A stretch of 64,000 nt of DNA from positions 657,385 through 721,384 of the forward strand of contig JACKQF010000004.1 of assembly GCA_024232965.1 (NCBI GenBank), in the 5' to 3' direction. Within the stretch, counting starts at the first letter, position 1. Every line of letters starts with the position of its first letter. A model generated the notes under the pieces. That model did not search any database and was not told the DNA's origin. It saw only the letters and a list, made by a program, of their open reading frames with translations. Made by a program: the position numbers and the translations under genes. This DNA comes from Verrucomicrobiaceae bacterium. Its GTDB lineage: Bacteria; Verrucomicrobiota; Verrucomicrobiia; Verrucomicrobiales; Verrucomicrobiaceae. This document shows positions 36,280 to 47,700 of this stretch, piece by piece.

Positions 36280-38277
36280 ATGCGCTTCCTGGCTCTCTTT
36301 GTTTCCCTCACCCTGCCCTCGCTGGGTGCGGGTCCGGTCATCCGTAGCACCCAGAGCGGTGCGTGGTCAGCAGCAGAAACCTGGGAAGGAGGGAAGGTGC
36401 CCTCCAGCGGAGCCACGGTGCTGGTGCGCACAGGTCACAGGGTCACCTATGATGTGGTCTCTGCGGAGGCGGTTCGCTCGCTGCACATTGCGGGCACACT
36501 GACCTTTGCCCAGGATCGCGACACTCGTTTGGATGTCGGCCTGGTGCGTGTGCAGCGGGATGAGAGCGTGGATGAAGATGGCTTTGCCTGTGATGCCCAC
36601 ATCCCGGAAGGCGGCACGCCCGGTGCACTACTTGTGGGCACCGAGGATGCACCGATTGACGCCAAACACACGGCATTGATCCGGCTCGTTGCTTTTGATG
36701 GCCAAGATCCAGAGTCCTGTCCCGCCATCGTTGACTGCGGCGCCCGCATGGAGTTTCACGGAGCGGAAATGAATCGCACCTGGGTGAAGCTTGGCTCCAC
36801 CGCAAAAGCGGGCGATGCCGCCGTCACCCTGGCTGAGCCCGTTACTGGCTGGAAGGCAGGAGACCGCGTGGTGATCGTCAGCACCAACCGCCAGAGCAAG
36901 CATCCTGACAAGAAGACCTTTCGGGAGCATGCACATGATCTCACGGAGACGGAAGAGCGACTCATCCGCACGGTCAATGGAGCCGAACTCACACTCGACG
37001 CACCGCTGGCATTCAATCACACCGTGGAAGGTCGTTATCGTGGAGAGATCGCCAATCTCAGCCGCAACGTCATTGTGGAGTCTGCTGATCCGGCTAAGGC
37101 CAGAGGTCACACCATGTTTCACCGCGGCTCCAGTGGCGCGATTCATTACGCGGAGTTTCGCCATCTTGGGAAGGAGGGTGTGCTGGGGCGTTACAGCATC
37201 CATTTTCACCTCGTTCGCGACACCATGCGCGGCGCTTCTGTCATCGGCGCGAGCATCTGGGATAGCGGGAACCGCTGGATCACCATCCACGGCACCGACT
37301 ATCTGGTGGTGCGAGATTGCGTGGGCTACCGCAGCACCGGGCACGGCTTTTTCCTCGAAGACGGCACGGAGGTATTCAATGTGCTCGACCGCAATCTCGC
37401 CATTCAGGCAGAAGGTGGCAAGCCGCTGCCAAATCAGGTGCTGCCCTTTGATCACAATGATGGCGCTGGATTCTGGTGGGCCAATTCGCTCAACACCTTC
37501 ACCCGCAACGTGGCTGCGGATTGCGATGAGTATGGCTACCGATTTGATGCCGTGGAGTCACCGGACTTCTCCCTCACACTCAATGTGCCCCGCGCTGATG
37601 GAACTCGCGCCTTAACTGATGTCCGCACTCTGCCGTTCGTGCGATTTGAGGGAAATGAATCTCACACACAACGCCGCCATGCCTTCAACTTCGGCGGATT
37701 CAGTGCGGAGGCACGCAATCGCGAAAATCAGGGCAGAAGCGAGGGAGTTGCAGGCATCGGCCCGGACGAGCAGCACCCTTTTGTCATCAAAGACTACCTC
37801 GCCTGGGACGTCCACTGGGCGCTGCACCCCAGACCACCCTGCCTGATGCTGGATGGCATGGAGGCAGCGCACTCGCACTACGCCCTGTGGTTCGCCAACT
37901 ACGACCGCCACGCCTATCGTGACATCAAGCTCAACGACATCACCGTGAATCCAGATTTTCAACCGATCGGCACGCAACCAAAACCATCGGAGTATCCGGG
38001 AAAACTCCACCCCATCGATGATCTCCCACCCACCACCGTGATCACCGACGTTCGACATCAAGCAGATGGCTCGCTACTCATCCATGGAACCACAGCGGAC
38101 AATGGAATCGTCAAACAAGTGCTCGTGAATGGCGAGCCCGCACACGAACTAGCCCCCAACTTCGCCCAATGGCAAATCACCCTGCCACAGACAGCAAAAC
38201 TCAAGGCCAGCGCCATCGGTGGAGCTGGCAATGAAGAAGCTAAACCGCACGAGTTGGCCATACACGTAGCCGAGTGA
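36280..38277 (+). CDS. Secreted G8-domain beta-helix protein, CEMIP-like
   Basis: 665 residues from ATG 36280 with a signal peptide (1-16). Residues about 17-140 form a G8 domain (GAWSAAETWEGGKVP, then repeated glycines); a right-handed parallel beta-helix follows with the GRYSIHFHLVRD motif (about 302-313) and RDCVGYRSTGHGFFLEDG, both hallmarks of animal CEMIP, TMEM2 and fibrocystin-L. CEMIP is needed for hyaluronan breakdown in animals; bacterial relatives are thought to be polysaccharide-active. Here it neighbours sulfatases and esterases, so a glycan substrate is likely. Confidence 0.85.
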   Translation: MRFLALFVSLTLPSLGAGPVIRSTQSGAWSAAETWEGGKVPSSGATVLVRTGHRVTYDVVSAEAVRSLHIAGTLTFAQDRDTRLDVGLVRVQRDESVDEDGFACDAHIPEGGTPGALLVGTEDAPIDAKHTALIRLVAFDGQDPESCPAIVDCGARMEFHGAEMNRTWVKLGSTAKAGDAAVTLAEPVTGWKAGDRVVIVSTNRQSKHPDKKTFREHAHDLTETEERLIRTVNGAELTLDAPLAFNHTVEGRYRGEIANLSRNVIVESADPAKARGHTMFHRGSSGAIHYAEFRHLGKEGVLGRYSIHFHLVRDTMRGASVIGASIWDSGNRWITIHGTDYLVVRDCVGYRSTGHGFFLEDGTEVFNVLDRNLAIQAEGGKPLPNQVLPFDHNDGAGFWWANSLNTFTRNVAADCDEYGYRFDAVESPDFSLTLNVPRADGTRALTDVRTLPFVRFEGNESHTQRRHAFNFGGFSAEARNRENQGRSEGVAGIGPDEQHPFVIKDYLAWDVHWALHPRPPCLMLDGMEAAHSHYALWFANYDRHAYRDIKLNDITVNPDFQPIGTQPKPSEYPGKLHPIDDLPPTTVITDVRHQADGSLLIHGTTADNGIVKQVLVNGEPAHELAPNFAQWQITLPQTAKLKASAIGGAGNEEAKPHELAIHVAE

Positions 38278-38297
38278 AACAGACACTCCTGTCTGTT
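38278..38297 (+). terminator. Hairpin immediately after the G8 gene
   Basis: AACAGACA (38278-38285) and TGTCTGTT (38290-38297) form a perfect 8-bp stem with loop CTCC, starting on the base after the stop codon. TTCC follows rather than a long T-tract. Confidence 0.5.
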
Positions 38298-38403
38298 CCG
38301 GCAGCGGCAGGTGGGGAGCGTTTTAATTGGACATGAGAAGGAGGGGCCAAATTGCTTCCGACCTGAGAATCTCACGATCCGCAGTCAGAGACAATCCCTC
38401 ATC

Positions 38404-38461
38404 TTGCCTAAAGTCTATTTTATGGTAATTACAAGGAGGTAATTCTTACTCTCTCCTCCCG
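38404..38461 (+). promoter_or_regulatory. Leader of the NERD helicase gene with misplaced Shine-Dalgarno
   Basis: TTGCCT (38404-38409) and TAATTA 16 nt further could be a weak promoter, but they leave almost no leader. AAGGAGG (38433-38439) is a strong Shine-Dalgarno but lies 22 nt before the ATG at 38462. GGAGG can pair with CCTCC (38455-38459), which would occlude it and bring the ATG region closer. Confidence 0.3.
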
Positions 38462-40339
38462 ATGGCTACTTTAATCTCTCCTCTCAACTCCCTTCGTGCC
38501 AATACGACGTCAGGCGAACGACGCTTTGCCAAACGTTTGGAGGCGCTGTTGGAGGAGGACTACCTGTGCTGGTATGATGTCCCGGTCGGTCATGCGCGAC
38601 TGCGCCCTGACTTTGTGATCCTGCATCCGTCTCGGGGCCTACTGGTTCTTGAGGTCAAGGATTGGAAGCTGGAAACCCTCAAGTCCATCGACAAGATCAG
38701 AGCAGAAATCCTCGTCAATGGAGCCCTCAAAACCGTCGCGAATCCGCTCGAACAAGCTCGGCAGTATGCGCTGCAAGTGGTCAACAAGCTCACTGAAGAT
38801 CCGCAGTTGATCCAATCCGCTGGACCCTATCAAGGCAAGGTCTGCATGCCCTGGGGCTACGGAGTGGTGCTGACCAATATCACCCGGAAGCAACTGGATG
38901 CGACGTTGACCGAGGAGCAGCAGGAACTGGTGCTGCCCGGCCGGTTGGTCATCTGCAAAGACGAGATGCTGGAATCCACCGAAGCGATGGAGTTTCAGGA
39001 GCGGCTCTGGGGCATGTTTCATTATGCCTACGGACGCAAACTGACGCTCCCGCAGATCGAGCGTGTGCGCTGGCACCTCTTCCCCGAAATCCGCATCACC
39101 ACGACTCAACGCGAGCTTTTTGCTCCCACCGATGCCGCAGTCGTTCAAGAAGAGTCCCCGGCGATGACCATTCCCGAACTCATCCGCGTCTTTGATCTCC
39201 AACAAGAACAGGTAGCGCGCAATCTCGGCAGCGGTCACCGCGTGATCCATGGCGTGGCGGGCTCAGGCAAGACGCTGATCCTCGGCTATCGCTGCGTCCA
39301 AATGGCGGAGGCACTGACCAAGCCCATCCTCGTGCTCTGCTACAACATCACGCTCGCCGCAGGTCTGCGCTCATTTGTTCGCCAGCGAGGACTGGAAGGC
39401 AAAGTCAATGTCCATCATTTCCACGAATGGTGTGGGCAACAGCTTATCAGCTATCACGTCGATTGGGATCGCAAAGCAACGGCTGCATGGAAAGTGCAAG
39501 TCGAGGCCGTCATCGCTGCCGTCGATCAGGGGCAGATCCCACGCGCCCAATACGGAGCCGTGATGATCGATGAAGGCCATGACTTTGAGCCTGAGTGGCT
39601 CCGCCTGGTCAGTCAAATGGTCGATCCCGCCACGGATTCATTGCTCCTGCTCTACGACGACGCGCAGTCCATCTACCGCAACAAATGCGGCCTGGATTTC
39701 AGCCTGTCCAGCGTCGGAATCAAAGCCGCCGGACGCACGACCATCCTGCGCAAGAACTACCGGAACACCCGCGAGATCCTCTCGTATGCCTTCGACTTTG
39801 CGAAGGACATTCTCGATCCCCATGCTGCGGATGATGACCACATCCCCGTGATCCGTCCTGAATCGTCAGGCGGCTCAGGCGTCAGACCCGCCTTCCGTCA
39901 GTGCCAGAGTCTGTCGGACGAAATCGACTACGCCGCACGTTGCATCACAACGTGGCAAGCACGAGGCGACTTCCTCGGCGAGATCGCTGTGATTTACACG
40001 CAAAAAGCCCACGGCAGCCTCATCGCAGACAAGTTGGCAGGTGCCCAGATTCCTCACCACCTGATGACCGACAGCGGCCACAAGAAAGCCTTCGATCCCT
40101 CTCAGAACCGCGTGAACATCCTCAGTGCTCAGAGCAGCAAGGGACTTGAGTTTGGCACTGTCATCGTGCTCGGCATCGGCCAGATGGAGACCGAAAAGCA
40201 GCGCGGCGAACTCAACGCCAAGCTGCTCTACGTCAGCATGACCCGAGCCAAAGAGCGCCTCCTCCTAACCGCCTCCTGCAAGACCGATTTCACGGAGAAA
40301 CTGGCGGGACTCGCATCTGCAGAGTTGGTGGCGGCTTGA
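38462..40339 (+). CDS. NERD-domain UvrD/Rep-type helicase
   Basis: 625 residues, cytoplasmic. An N-terminal NERD nuclease-related domain shows the PD-(D/E)xK-like pattern PDFVIL (Asp50) then LEVKDW (Glu64, Lys66). A superfamily 1 helicase follows: Walker A GVAGSGKT (about 262-270), Walker B/II IDEGHDF (about 368), YDDAQSIY (III), RKNYRNT (IV), SSKGLEFGTVIVLG (V) and SMTRAKERL (VI). Such proteins act on DNA in repair or in anti-phage defence. No defence partner lies nearby, so a solitary repair role is as likely. Confidence 0.92.
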   Translation: MATLISPLNSLRANTTSGERRFAKRLEALLEEDYLCWYDVPVGHARLRPDFVILHPSRGLLVLEVKDWKLETLKSIDKIRAEILVNGALKTVANPLEQARQYALQVVNKLTEDPQLIQSAGPYQGKVCMPWGYGVVLTNITRKQLDATLTEEQQELVLPGRLVICKDEMLESTEAMEFQERLWGMFHYAYGRKLTLPQIERVRWHLFPEIRITTTQRELFAPTDAAVVQEESPAMTIPELIRVFDLQQEQVARNLGSGHRVIHGVAGSGKTLILGYRCVQMAEALTKPILVLCYNITLAAGLRSFVRQRGLEGKVNVHHFHEWCGQQLISYHVDWDRKATAAWKVQVEAVIAAVDQGQIPRAQYGAVMIDEGHDFEPEWLRLVSQMVDPATDSLLLLYDDAQSIYRNKCGLDFSLSSVGIKAAGRTTILRKNYRNTREILSYAFDFAKDILDPHAADDDHIPVIRPESSGGSGVRPAFRQCQSLSDEIDYAARCITTWQARGDFLGEIAVIYTQKAHGSLIADKLAGAQIPHHLMTDSGHKKAFDPSQNRVNILSAQSSKGLEFGTVIVLGIGQMETEKQRGELNAKLLYVSMTRAKERLLLTASCKTDFTEKLAGLASAELVAA

Positions 40340-40346
40340 GGCAACA

Positions 40347-40763
40347 TCACTGCTTGGACTCTGCACCTTCCTTCAAAATCTCAGCCATGCGCTGCTTGTG
40401 GGTTTCAACGAGAGCATCGAAGGCGCTGTATTGATCCGCGCGGAGGAGCGCGCGGACCTTGGGGTAGTAGCGGAGGAAGACGTCAAAGCGCTGCTGGGTG
40501 CCAGGTGGAGTCGTGGCAACTTCCTCGATAAAGGTGGCAGCCTCCCGGATGAGTCCCTTCTTCTGCGCGGGTGCCAATTGTAGCTTCCTGTCGAAGCAAG
40601 CCACGATGAAACGCGGCGTGATGATGCGGCCATCGCTGGCTGAGAACTCCATCTTGGAGCTAACAACGACAGGCGGCGGGGCTGCGTATCTTCCGGTTGC
40701 GATACCAGCGGCAAAGATGCCGAGGATCATGAGCACAATGCGAAAAATGCGAAATGAGGTCAT
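40347..40763 (-). CDS. Membrane-anchored Spy/CnrX-like periplasmic protein
   Basis: 138 residues: an N-terminal anchor (7-25), then a helical periplasmic part with LQLAPAQKKGLIREA and LRADQYSAFDALVETH, the twin LTxxQ-like helices of Spy/CpxP/CnrX-type proteins. These chaperone unfolded proteins or sense metal. Third gene of the ECF sigma operon, 20 bp after the small membrane protein, a placement usual for sensors or targets of envelope-stress sigma factors. Confidence 0.6.
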   Translation of the reverse strand: MTSFRIFRIVLMILGIFAAGIATGRYAAPPPVVVSSKMEFSASDGRIITPRFIVACFDRKLQLAPAQKKGLIREAATFIEEVATTPPGTQQRFDVFLRYYPKVRALLRADQYSAFDALVETHKQRMAEILKEGAESKQ

Positions 40764-40783
40764 GGTGATAACTGAGCGTGAAG

Positions 40784-41104
40784 TTAAAAGGGAAAGCCGT
40801 CTGACTTTGCAGGATTGCCGAGAAAGAGGGAGAGCATCGCATCGGGTTCAGTCGGGTTTGCTTCTTCAGGCCTCAGAAGCGCCGTGGTAACACAGACTGC
40901 CAAGGACAATGCCAGGCCGCCGGCCGCGACGCGCTCCCAAATGAGACCCGTCGAGAGGTCGCCCGGACTAGCGGCCCAGTTCGCAGCGATGCGGGTCACC
41001 AAGCCCGGCGACAGCGTGTCAGGATCGTCCGTCGACAGCGGCGGCGCTTTGGCTCTGCGTGCATTCTTCAGAAGTGTTTTAAGGGCTCGTTGAGCTGGTT
41101 TCAT
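40784..41104 (-). CDS. Small single-pass membrane protein, possible anti-sigma factor
   Basis: 106 residues: a basic cytoplasmic N-terminal part (about 1-55) with LSPGLVTRIAANW, one transmembrane helix (about 58-78) and a short acidic periplasmic tail. No zinc motif, so not a ZAS anti-sigma factor. Its ATG overlaps the sigma factor stop (ATGA), the classic arrangement for a sigma regulator; the role is inferred from position. Confidence 0.6.
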   Translation of the reverse strand: MKPAQRALKTLLKNARRAKAPPLSTDDPDTLSPGLVTRIAANWAASPGDLSTGLIWERVAAGGLALSLAVCVTTALLRPEEANPTEPDAMLSLFLGNPAKSDGFPF

Positions 41105-41691
41105 GGGGATTGAGATTCGAGTTTTTCAAAGGCTTGGCGCAGCCTGTGGCGGGCTCTGAAAAGGCGCACATGAGCCAGACCGCGATTCCAGCCCGCTTCG
41201 ACAGCGACCTCTGCGAGATCGCGCTCCAGAAGCTCGACCTGACGCAATAGCCAGGCGTCGAGGGGATTTAGCATCGTAAAAAGGCGTTCGATCAGCGCAT
41301 GGGAAGACTCGCCATGGACGTCCGAAGTTTCGCCTTGAAGGGCCTGCGCATAGGCAGCCGCTTCGGATTCGGTGAGATCGCTGAGATTGCGCAGTGGCCG
41401 CGCGTTTTGACGTCGCAAACGATCTAGGCAGGCATGACGCGCGATGCGCGACGCCCAATGCTCCAGTGGACCGTCGTTGCGCCACGAGGGCAGAGCTTTG
41501 AAGATCTTCAAGAAAATCTCCTGCATCGTGTCCTCGATATCGCATTGCAGTGTTGGGTAGGATCGGGCGATCTTTAACAACTGCGGTCCCAACCACTCCA
41601 CCAAGGCATGCGCCGCTGCCTGGTCGCGCGCTCGGATACGCGTGACCAGTGCGGCAAGATCGAGGCCGGAAGGTGGAGAGCCGTCCATCAA
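41101..41691 (-). CDS. ECF-type RNA polymerase sigma factor
   Basis: 196 residues. Region 2 is visible as DIEDTMQEIFLKIFKALPSW and HWASRIARHACLDRLRRQ, region 4 as LNPLDAWLLRQVELLERDLAEV without the whole stretch, then GLAHVRLFRARHRLR for -35 recognition. It is followed by an overlapping small membrane protein and a Spy-like protein, so it likely governs an envelope response. It starts 54 bp after the stop of the 2730-residue surface protein on the same strand, so read-through from that gene is possible. Confidence 0.9.
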   Translation of the reverse strand: MMDGSPPSGLDLAALVTRIRARDQAAAHALVEWLGPQLLKIARSYPTLQCDIEDTMQEIFLKIFKALPSWRNDGPLEHWASRIARHACLDRLRRQNARPLRNLSDLTESEAAAYAQALQGETSDVHGESSHALIERLFTMLNPLDAWLLRQVELLERDLAEVAVEAGWNRGLAHVRLFRARHRLRQAFEKLESQSP

Positions 41692-41745
41692 ACCCTAATC
41701 TTGCCGTGAAACTGCAATTCTGGAACCACTTTGTGTCTGGACTTT

Positions 41746-44700
41746 TCATGGTGCAGGTGGAGGAGTGCTGCTGGCCCGATAGAAACGCCTTCCCTCCGAG
41801 ATTGGATTGTAAATCCAGACCTGTTCCATGTCGGTGCTGACCGGCGCGACCAATGTCGTCAATGAACTCGTTCCCAACCAGTTCAACAAATCCGTGGAGG
41901 TTTCAATGCCGAAGCCAAGGGTGTCTGCATATCTGGCACGGTCGAACTCCAGCACTGGCAGCACGTCCTGACCGATGGACTCCATCTGCACTGTCAGCGG
42001 TGGCAGGGCGCTGGCAGCGAAGGGATTCAGACCAAAGTAAGCTTCGAGTCCGTTGCTGATGCCGTCACCATCGCTGTCGGTGGTAGGGGTGTTGTTCGGC
42101 GCTGGGATTTGGTAGTAGGCCACCCAGTCATCGAAGCCATTGATGGCATTCGGGTCCTTGCGCTCGAGAGGCACACAGATTGGGGAAGTTGCCAGAGGTG
42201 GAAGGTTCGCAGTGGTGCCGATCGATGTTGTGAGATCCACCGGTGCCACACTGAATTGAGCCCAGGTCTGGCCGTAGGAGACGAAGTCTCCGTGATCGGA
42301 GGCGCGATAGACACGTGGACGCTGGAACTGCGCCTGCAAAGGACAGTCGGGATGAAAACGCATCAGTCCCTCCCACGGCAACTTCAACAGCACTGGCATG
42401 GCGGTTCCGCCGCCAGGCCATGGATAGCCAGCGTTGGAGTTACCAGCAACGGCGACGCCATCAGGCATGATGCCGAGACCACCGAGGAACACGTCACGCG
42501 TGTCGCTGTAGTAACTGACGAATGAGGTGACGCCCAGGCGCTTGTCCAAACGCATCACCCAGCTTTGGCGGGGCGTGGTCAAGATATGACCGCAAGCGTA
42601 GAGTCCCCCGTTGGCCCAGCGAATGTCTCCGGCAGGCATGATTTTGGTATTCGCCAGCACCGGATCAGAATAGTCGGGATCAGGACCGATTTGCACCAGC
42701 GCGGTATTGGCCCCTTCGGGTGTGAAACGCGCCACGCTGATGGGCGGATAAGGACGATTCACGATCACCAACACATCACCGAGTGCATAGATCGTTCCGT
42801 CAGGCCCTTCGGTGACGGACTTGAAAGGATAGGGACCGATCAATGCGGTAGCCCACATGATATCGCCGCTTGCAGCATTGATTTTCATGACCAAGCCTTT
42901 GGGCTGCGATTGGGTTCCTACCGTGTGCTCGGTCTGTCCGACCGCGGCGAGGTTGTTGTCTGACAAAATGCAGAGACCGTGAATGGAGTCCGTGTTGGAG
43001 GAGAGCGGATAGCGCTTAGCCCAAACGAGATTGCCCGCAGCGTCGAACTTCACGATGCCAGCATCGTAGTTTCCGGAAACGCTGGTGAAGCCTGCGACAA
43101 AGAATTCCCAAGTCGTGCCCCCAAGGCCATCCGGGACTTGGCGACCCACGGCGCAGTTGGGCCCGAAGCCGATGGCGAAGGTCTTCGTCCAAAGTCGATT
43201 CCCGTTCGCATCCCAGTGCGAGATGGTGCAACTGTTTCCTGGCTGCTGAAAAAGGATGAAGCTGTTGTCCTCCAGCGCCACTCCTCCAATCGGCTTGCCG
43301 CTGGTGGACACCGTCCGCATCCACAGTAGTTCGCCATCGGCGGTCAGGCGAGCGAAGGGTCCTGCCGGCCAGCCACAGACCATGGTACCGTCAGTGAGAG
43401 AAATGATCCACGACTCTTCGGTATTGAGCAGTGGGCCAGTGGTTGGGGCCAGAATGCGTCCCCAGCGTTTGTTGCGGGCTGCACCGAGGGGTCGGAGAGA
43501 ACTTGTGGACGACGATGCTGAGGAAGCGGGAGCGAATCCAGAATCAGCCGTCGATGATGGCGCAAATGGCAGCGGCGGAATAAGCGGACCACCCGCATCA
43601 AACGCAAACAACGGGTAGTCGTGCAGGCTGTCTTGGCGCTCGTAGATGGGGACCTCTAACACATCGAAATCCAGCGCAACACCGAGCCCGCCCATCACCC
43701 GCAGTTGCCCATCCATCGTCCACCACGGATTCGCGAAGGGCCGGATGTGTGCGTCAAGAGTGGGGCGCGCGGCGATGCTGACGGCAAAACTGGCGATGTC
43801 TGGGAAGGAGGGATGAACCTCAAACTCCGCGCCGACCTCAATGAAGGCACTGATGTCTGCGCCGAACTCCTTGAACACCTCAGGATCGGACAAGTGCAGT
43901 GGCTCATGCTCTTCATAAAACTCGGTCGTCATGGGAGTGCCGACGTTCCACGTCGCGATCATGCCTTTGCGCGCTGACGCTTCAAACGGCACGGTGATCT
44001 TGTCGGGAATCGTTACCGCTAAACCAGTTTTGCCGTAGATGTGCGGTTGAATGGTGGCAAAGTTTCCAAGCATGATTTCAGGCAAGAGAATGTCTGGAAA
44101 AAGTTTCGTCTCATCGTTGAATTGAACGCCAATGCCTGTGTCGCATTCCAGCACTAGGTGTGTCTCCACGCTCATCTCGCTGCGCATGATGATGCGAGTC
44201 GGTCCAAAGTCGCGGGTCTGCATTTGGAAACTAAACGGCACCGCAGCAACGTTGACTTCGCCGTTCAAACGCAGTTCGGGGATGGCAGGGATGGGGTGGA
44301 AGTCGTTGAACGAGATCGGTGTCGCATTGAACCCGCGAAGCTCCGCGAGACGGCCATCAAAGGGATCTTCCGTCTCGATGATCTGCGCCTGCGACTCACG
44401 TGAAGCCTTCTCTGAATTGGTGAATGTGTTCCCCAACGGCGGATCAAACGGATCGCGCACCGGCGAATGATAACCCGTCGCTGCGGTGCCCGTGAAGGTG
44501 CCACTCTTCACCACATTGATCAGGTTCACTCGCTCACCCACGACCGTGTAGGCGCCGCTGTCTGCTTTGATGCGCTTCACGCGGATCGGCAAGAAATCCG
44601 ACAGCGTGCCTTGATTGAGCAGAATGGGTGCAGGACGGAAGTAGTAATCGTTGCCCGAGGTGTCCTCGCTGATGATGTCACCACACTCCATGCGACGCAG

Positions 44701-47700
44701 AATCGAAGACGACGCCGTGAACACGAGTGTCGCCTCCGTCTCCGTCGCCGATGACAGCAACGAGGAGAAGTTTCCCGTCGTGGTGGCATCAAACTTGTAA
44801 TTCGGATTGCCGAAGATCATCACGTCTTCGCCACGAGGTTCGATGGCGCTGCCGTCCAGCAAGGCCGCGCGCGCGGTGGCTGCGTTAACCTGATCGCACA
44901 TCGCGTAGCAGGTGCCAGTGCCAGTGGCGCTGTCGCCAGAGTGCAGCGTGCCCGCGTAAGTCATGCCACCCGCGAGCGAGCTGAACGGCGTAGCCGTCGC
45001 TGTTTGATTGATCTGCAACTCCACGGCCTTCAGCAGAAGCGTGCCTGCGTTCCGCACGTCAGCCGTGAACTCGATCAGCTTCTGTCCGTTGGTGAGTGTG
45101 GTCACAGCGAGCACACGACCGCCTTGAATCACCGCCTCGGCTGGATTCACGACCACGGCATCGCCGACCTTGGCGACTACCTGCATCAATTGCCCCGAGG
45201 TCGCCAACGCCACGAACTCGGCCTCATCCACCGCATTCACCACCACGTGCAAGGTCTGCTCCGCTGCGCCCACGACGACATCGCCAGGCCCGATGGAGTT
45301 CGCCACATTCGCCATCGTCCGGAGCACGTGGAAGGCGATGTCGTTCACCGTGCTCTTCACGGCAGAACTCGTGTCCTTCCACACCGCAGTGCCGGCATTG
45401 AGCAAATCATGCGACAGCTCGAAGAGGTAATGTCCCGCGTCGATGGCCGCTTCGCTCACGATGCTCACGTTCGTCGGCGTCAGATCGCTGCCTTCCGTGA
45501 CCTGCGTGCGCATGTTCGGCAGCGGCGGTGCGTTTGCACCCCAGGTCGCATCGCGGAAGATCGTCGCCCCACCTGAAATCAGCGGCGTGTTCGGTGGAGC
45601 GCCGATGGCACCGACCGCGCCAAAAACCGCGACATCATCCAGGATCGCCACCGAGCCAGCGAACAGATCGTTCACACGTTCGGTCGTCGCCACATACGTT
45701 TGCAGGATCGCCCAGCCGGAGCCGCTGTCTTCAAAAGCATACCCAAGACCCGAATCAGCGAGCGTGCCATGGTGCGCTTCCGCACCGATCACGACGCGTC
45801 CACGCGACATCGCCACCGATGCGCCGAAGTGATCGCCCGTTGCGCCGTTTGGCTGCTTCACATACGCCTCCTGCACCCATGCGGCACCATTGAACACAAA
45901 CACATACGCCGCGCCGCGATCCGTGCTGGTGTTGTCCATGCTGCCGCTGTTCACCGTGGTCGAGTCGCTATCTTCGTTCGGCGCGCCGACGATCACGCGC
46001 GCGCCGGACACCGCCACCGAGCGGCCAAACTCATCCGCAGCGCCTGTGTTGCTAGGTTTCAAATACGCTTCTTGCAGCCATTCACCTTCGCGGCGGAACA
46101 CATACACAGCGCCCGAGTCCGGCGCGGAGTTGCTGGAACCGATTCCACTCACGCCCGTTTCGGCGCTGTCTTCAAAGCCCGCGCCGACCGCGAGCACGTC
46201 GCCCGAAAGCGAGACCGAGGTGCCAAAACGGTCACCTGTGCCGGTGTTCGATGCTTTGAGGTAGGCCTCTTGCGCCCAAGTCGAGCCGCTGCGCGTGAAC
46301 ACATACACCGCACCCGAGTTCGTCGCTGCATTGTCGGATTCATCGCCACCGACATCCGTCGCGGCGCTGTCTTCATCCGGTGCGCCCACCACCAACGTGT
46401 CACCAAACAGCGCGATCGCCGCGCCGAAGTGATCGCCTGCACCGGGCTGCGCTTGCTTGATCAAAGCCTGCTGCGTCCACGCTCCCGCGTTGCGTTTGAA
46501 AACATACACCGCGCCAGCTTCGATGGCTCCCGCCGTCGTTGCGCCAGCGCCATTGATGCCGCTCGCCGCGCTGCTCTCCCCCGGTGCGCCTACGACCATG
46601 ATGTCGTCAATGATCGCCACCGCGTGGCCGAACTTCTGCACCAGCGCCGGATTCGACGGCACGATGTCCGCCTCCTTGTTCCAGTTCGTGCCGTCCCACC
46701 GCAGCACACAAGCCGTGCCATAAGCTGACGGCGCACCGCTGCCTTGCTCGTTCGGCGCACCCACGGCCACGACATCCGGGCCCACAGCAACCGCATGTTG
46801 CACTTGAGTGATCAGTGGTTCGGCCGCGACCGTCACCGTGCTCGATGCCGTATCCGTGAGTCCGAGCGAATCGATCACGCGCAGATGAACCGTGTGCACC
46901 CCCGGCGCAGCGATGCCCGCCGCGCTCTGCGCGCTGAGCGACATCACAACCGTCGCGCCAAACGCATCGTCATACTGCCCGTCGTTGTCGAGATCCCACG
47001 TATACTCGACGATGGAATCACCACACGTTCCGTCGGGATCGGACGATGCCGATCCATCGAGCGCAAAGAGTTGACCCTCATTGATATTGTAAGGACCTCC
47101 CACGACGGCCGACGGTGCGTTGTTACCCACGTTCACCGTGATCGTGTGCTGCTCCGAATCCGAGAGGGCCGGCACGTTGTCATTCGTGATGGTGAGCTTC
47201 GCCGTGTAGTTGCCAAAGTGCGCATACTCATGCGTCACGATCATGCCAGCCGCCGTCGCACCATCGCCGAAGTCCCACGCGTAGCTGACGATGTTGTGTC
47301 CGGTCGGATCCACAGACGTGCTGCCGTCGAAAGTGATCGTCTGATTGCACGCCGCCGGGTTCGGTGTCGCGGTGATGCGCGCGGCATTCACTCCATCGTC
47401 CTGGGTGAGCGTGGTCGATGCAACACTCGTCGCACCGAAGTTGTCCGTCACGCGCAAATGAATCGTGTGGGTGCCGATGGACAAACCAAGGTTGGCAAAT
47501 TGCAGCGCGCTCAAAGTCGGGTTCGTTCCTGTAGCATCGTCGAACTGTCCGTCGTCATCAAGATCCCACGCATAGCTGACGATCGATCGCCCCGCGACGG
47601 GATGATACGACCCGCTGCCATCAAGCGTGAGCGGCTGTCCGAGATCTACGTGATAAGGCCCGCCCGGTATCGCCACTGGTCCTTGCGGCCCGAACACATA

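Noticed and set aside
45700..46728. 342-codon plus-strand open frame
   Set aside because: Antisense to the periodic FG-GAP block of the giant gene; its Arg/His/Ala composition mirrors the repeat codons.
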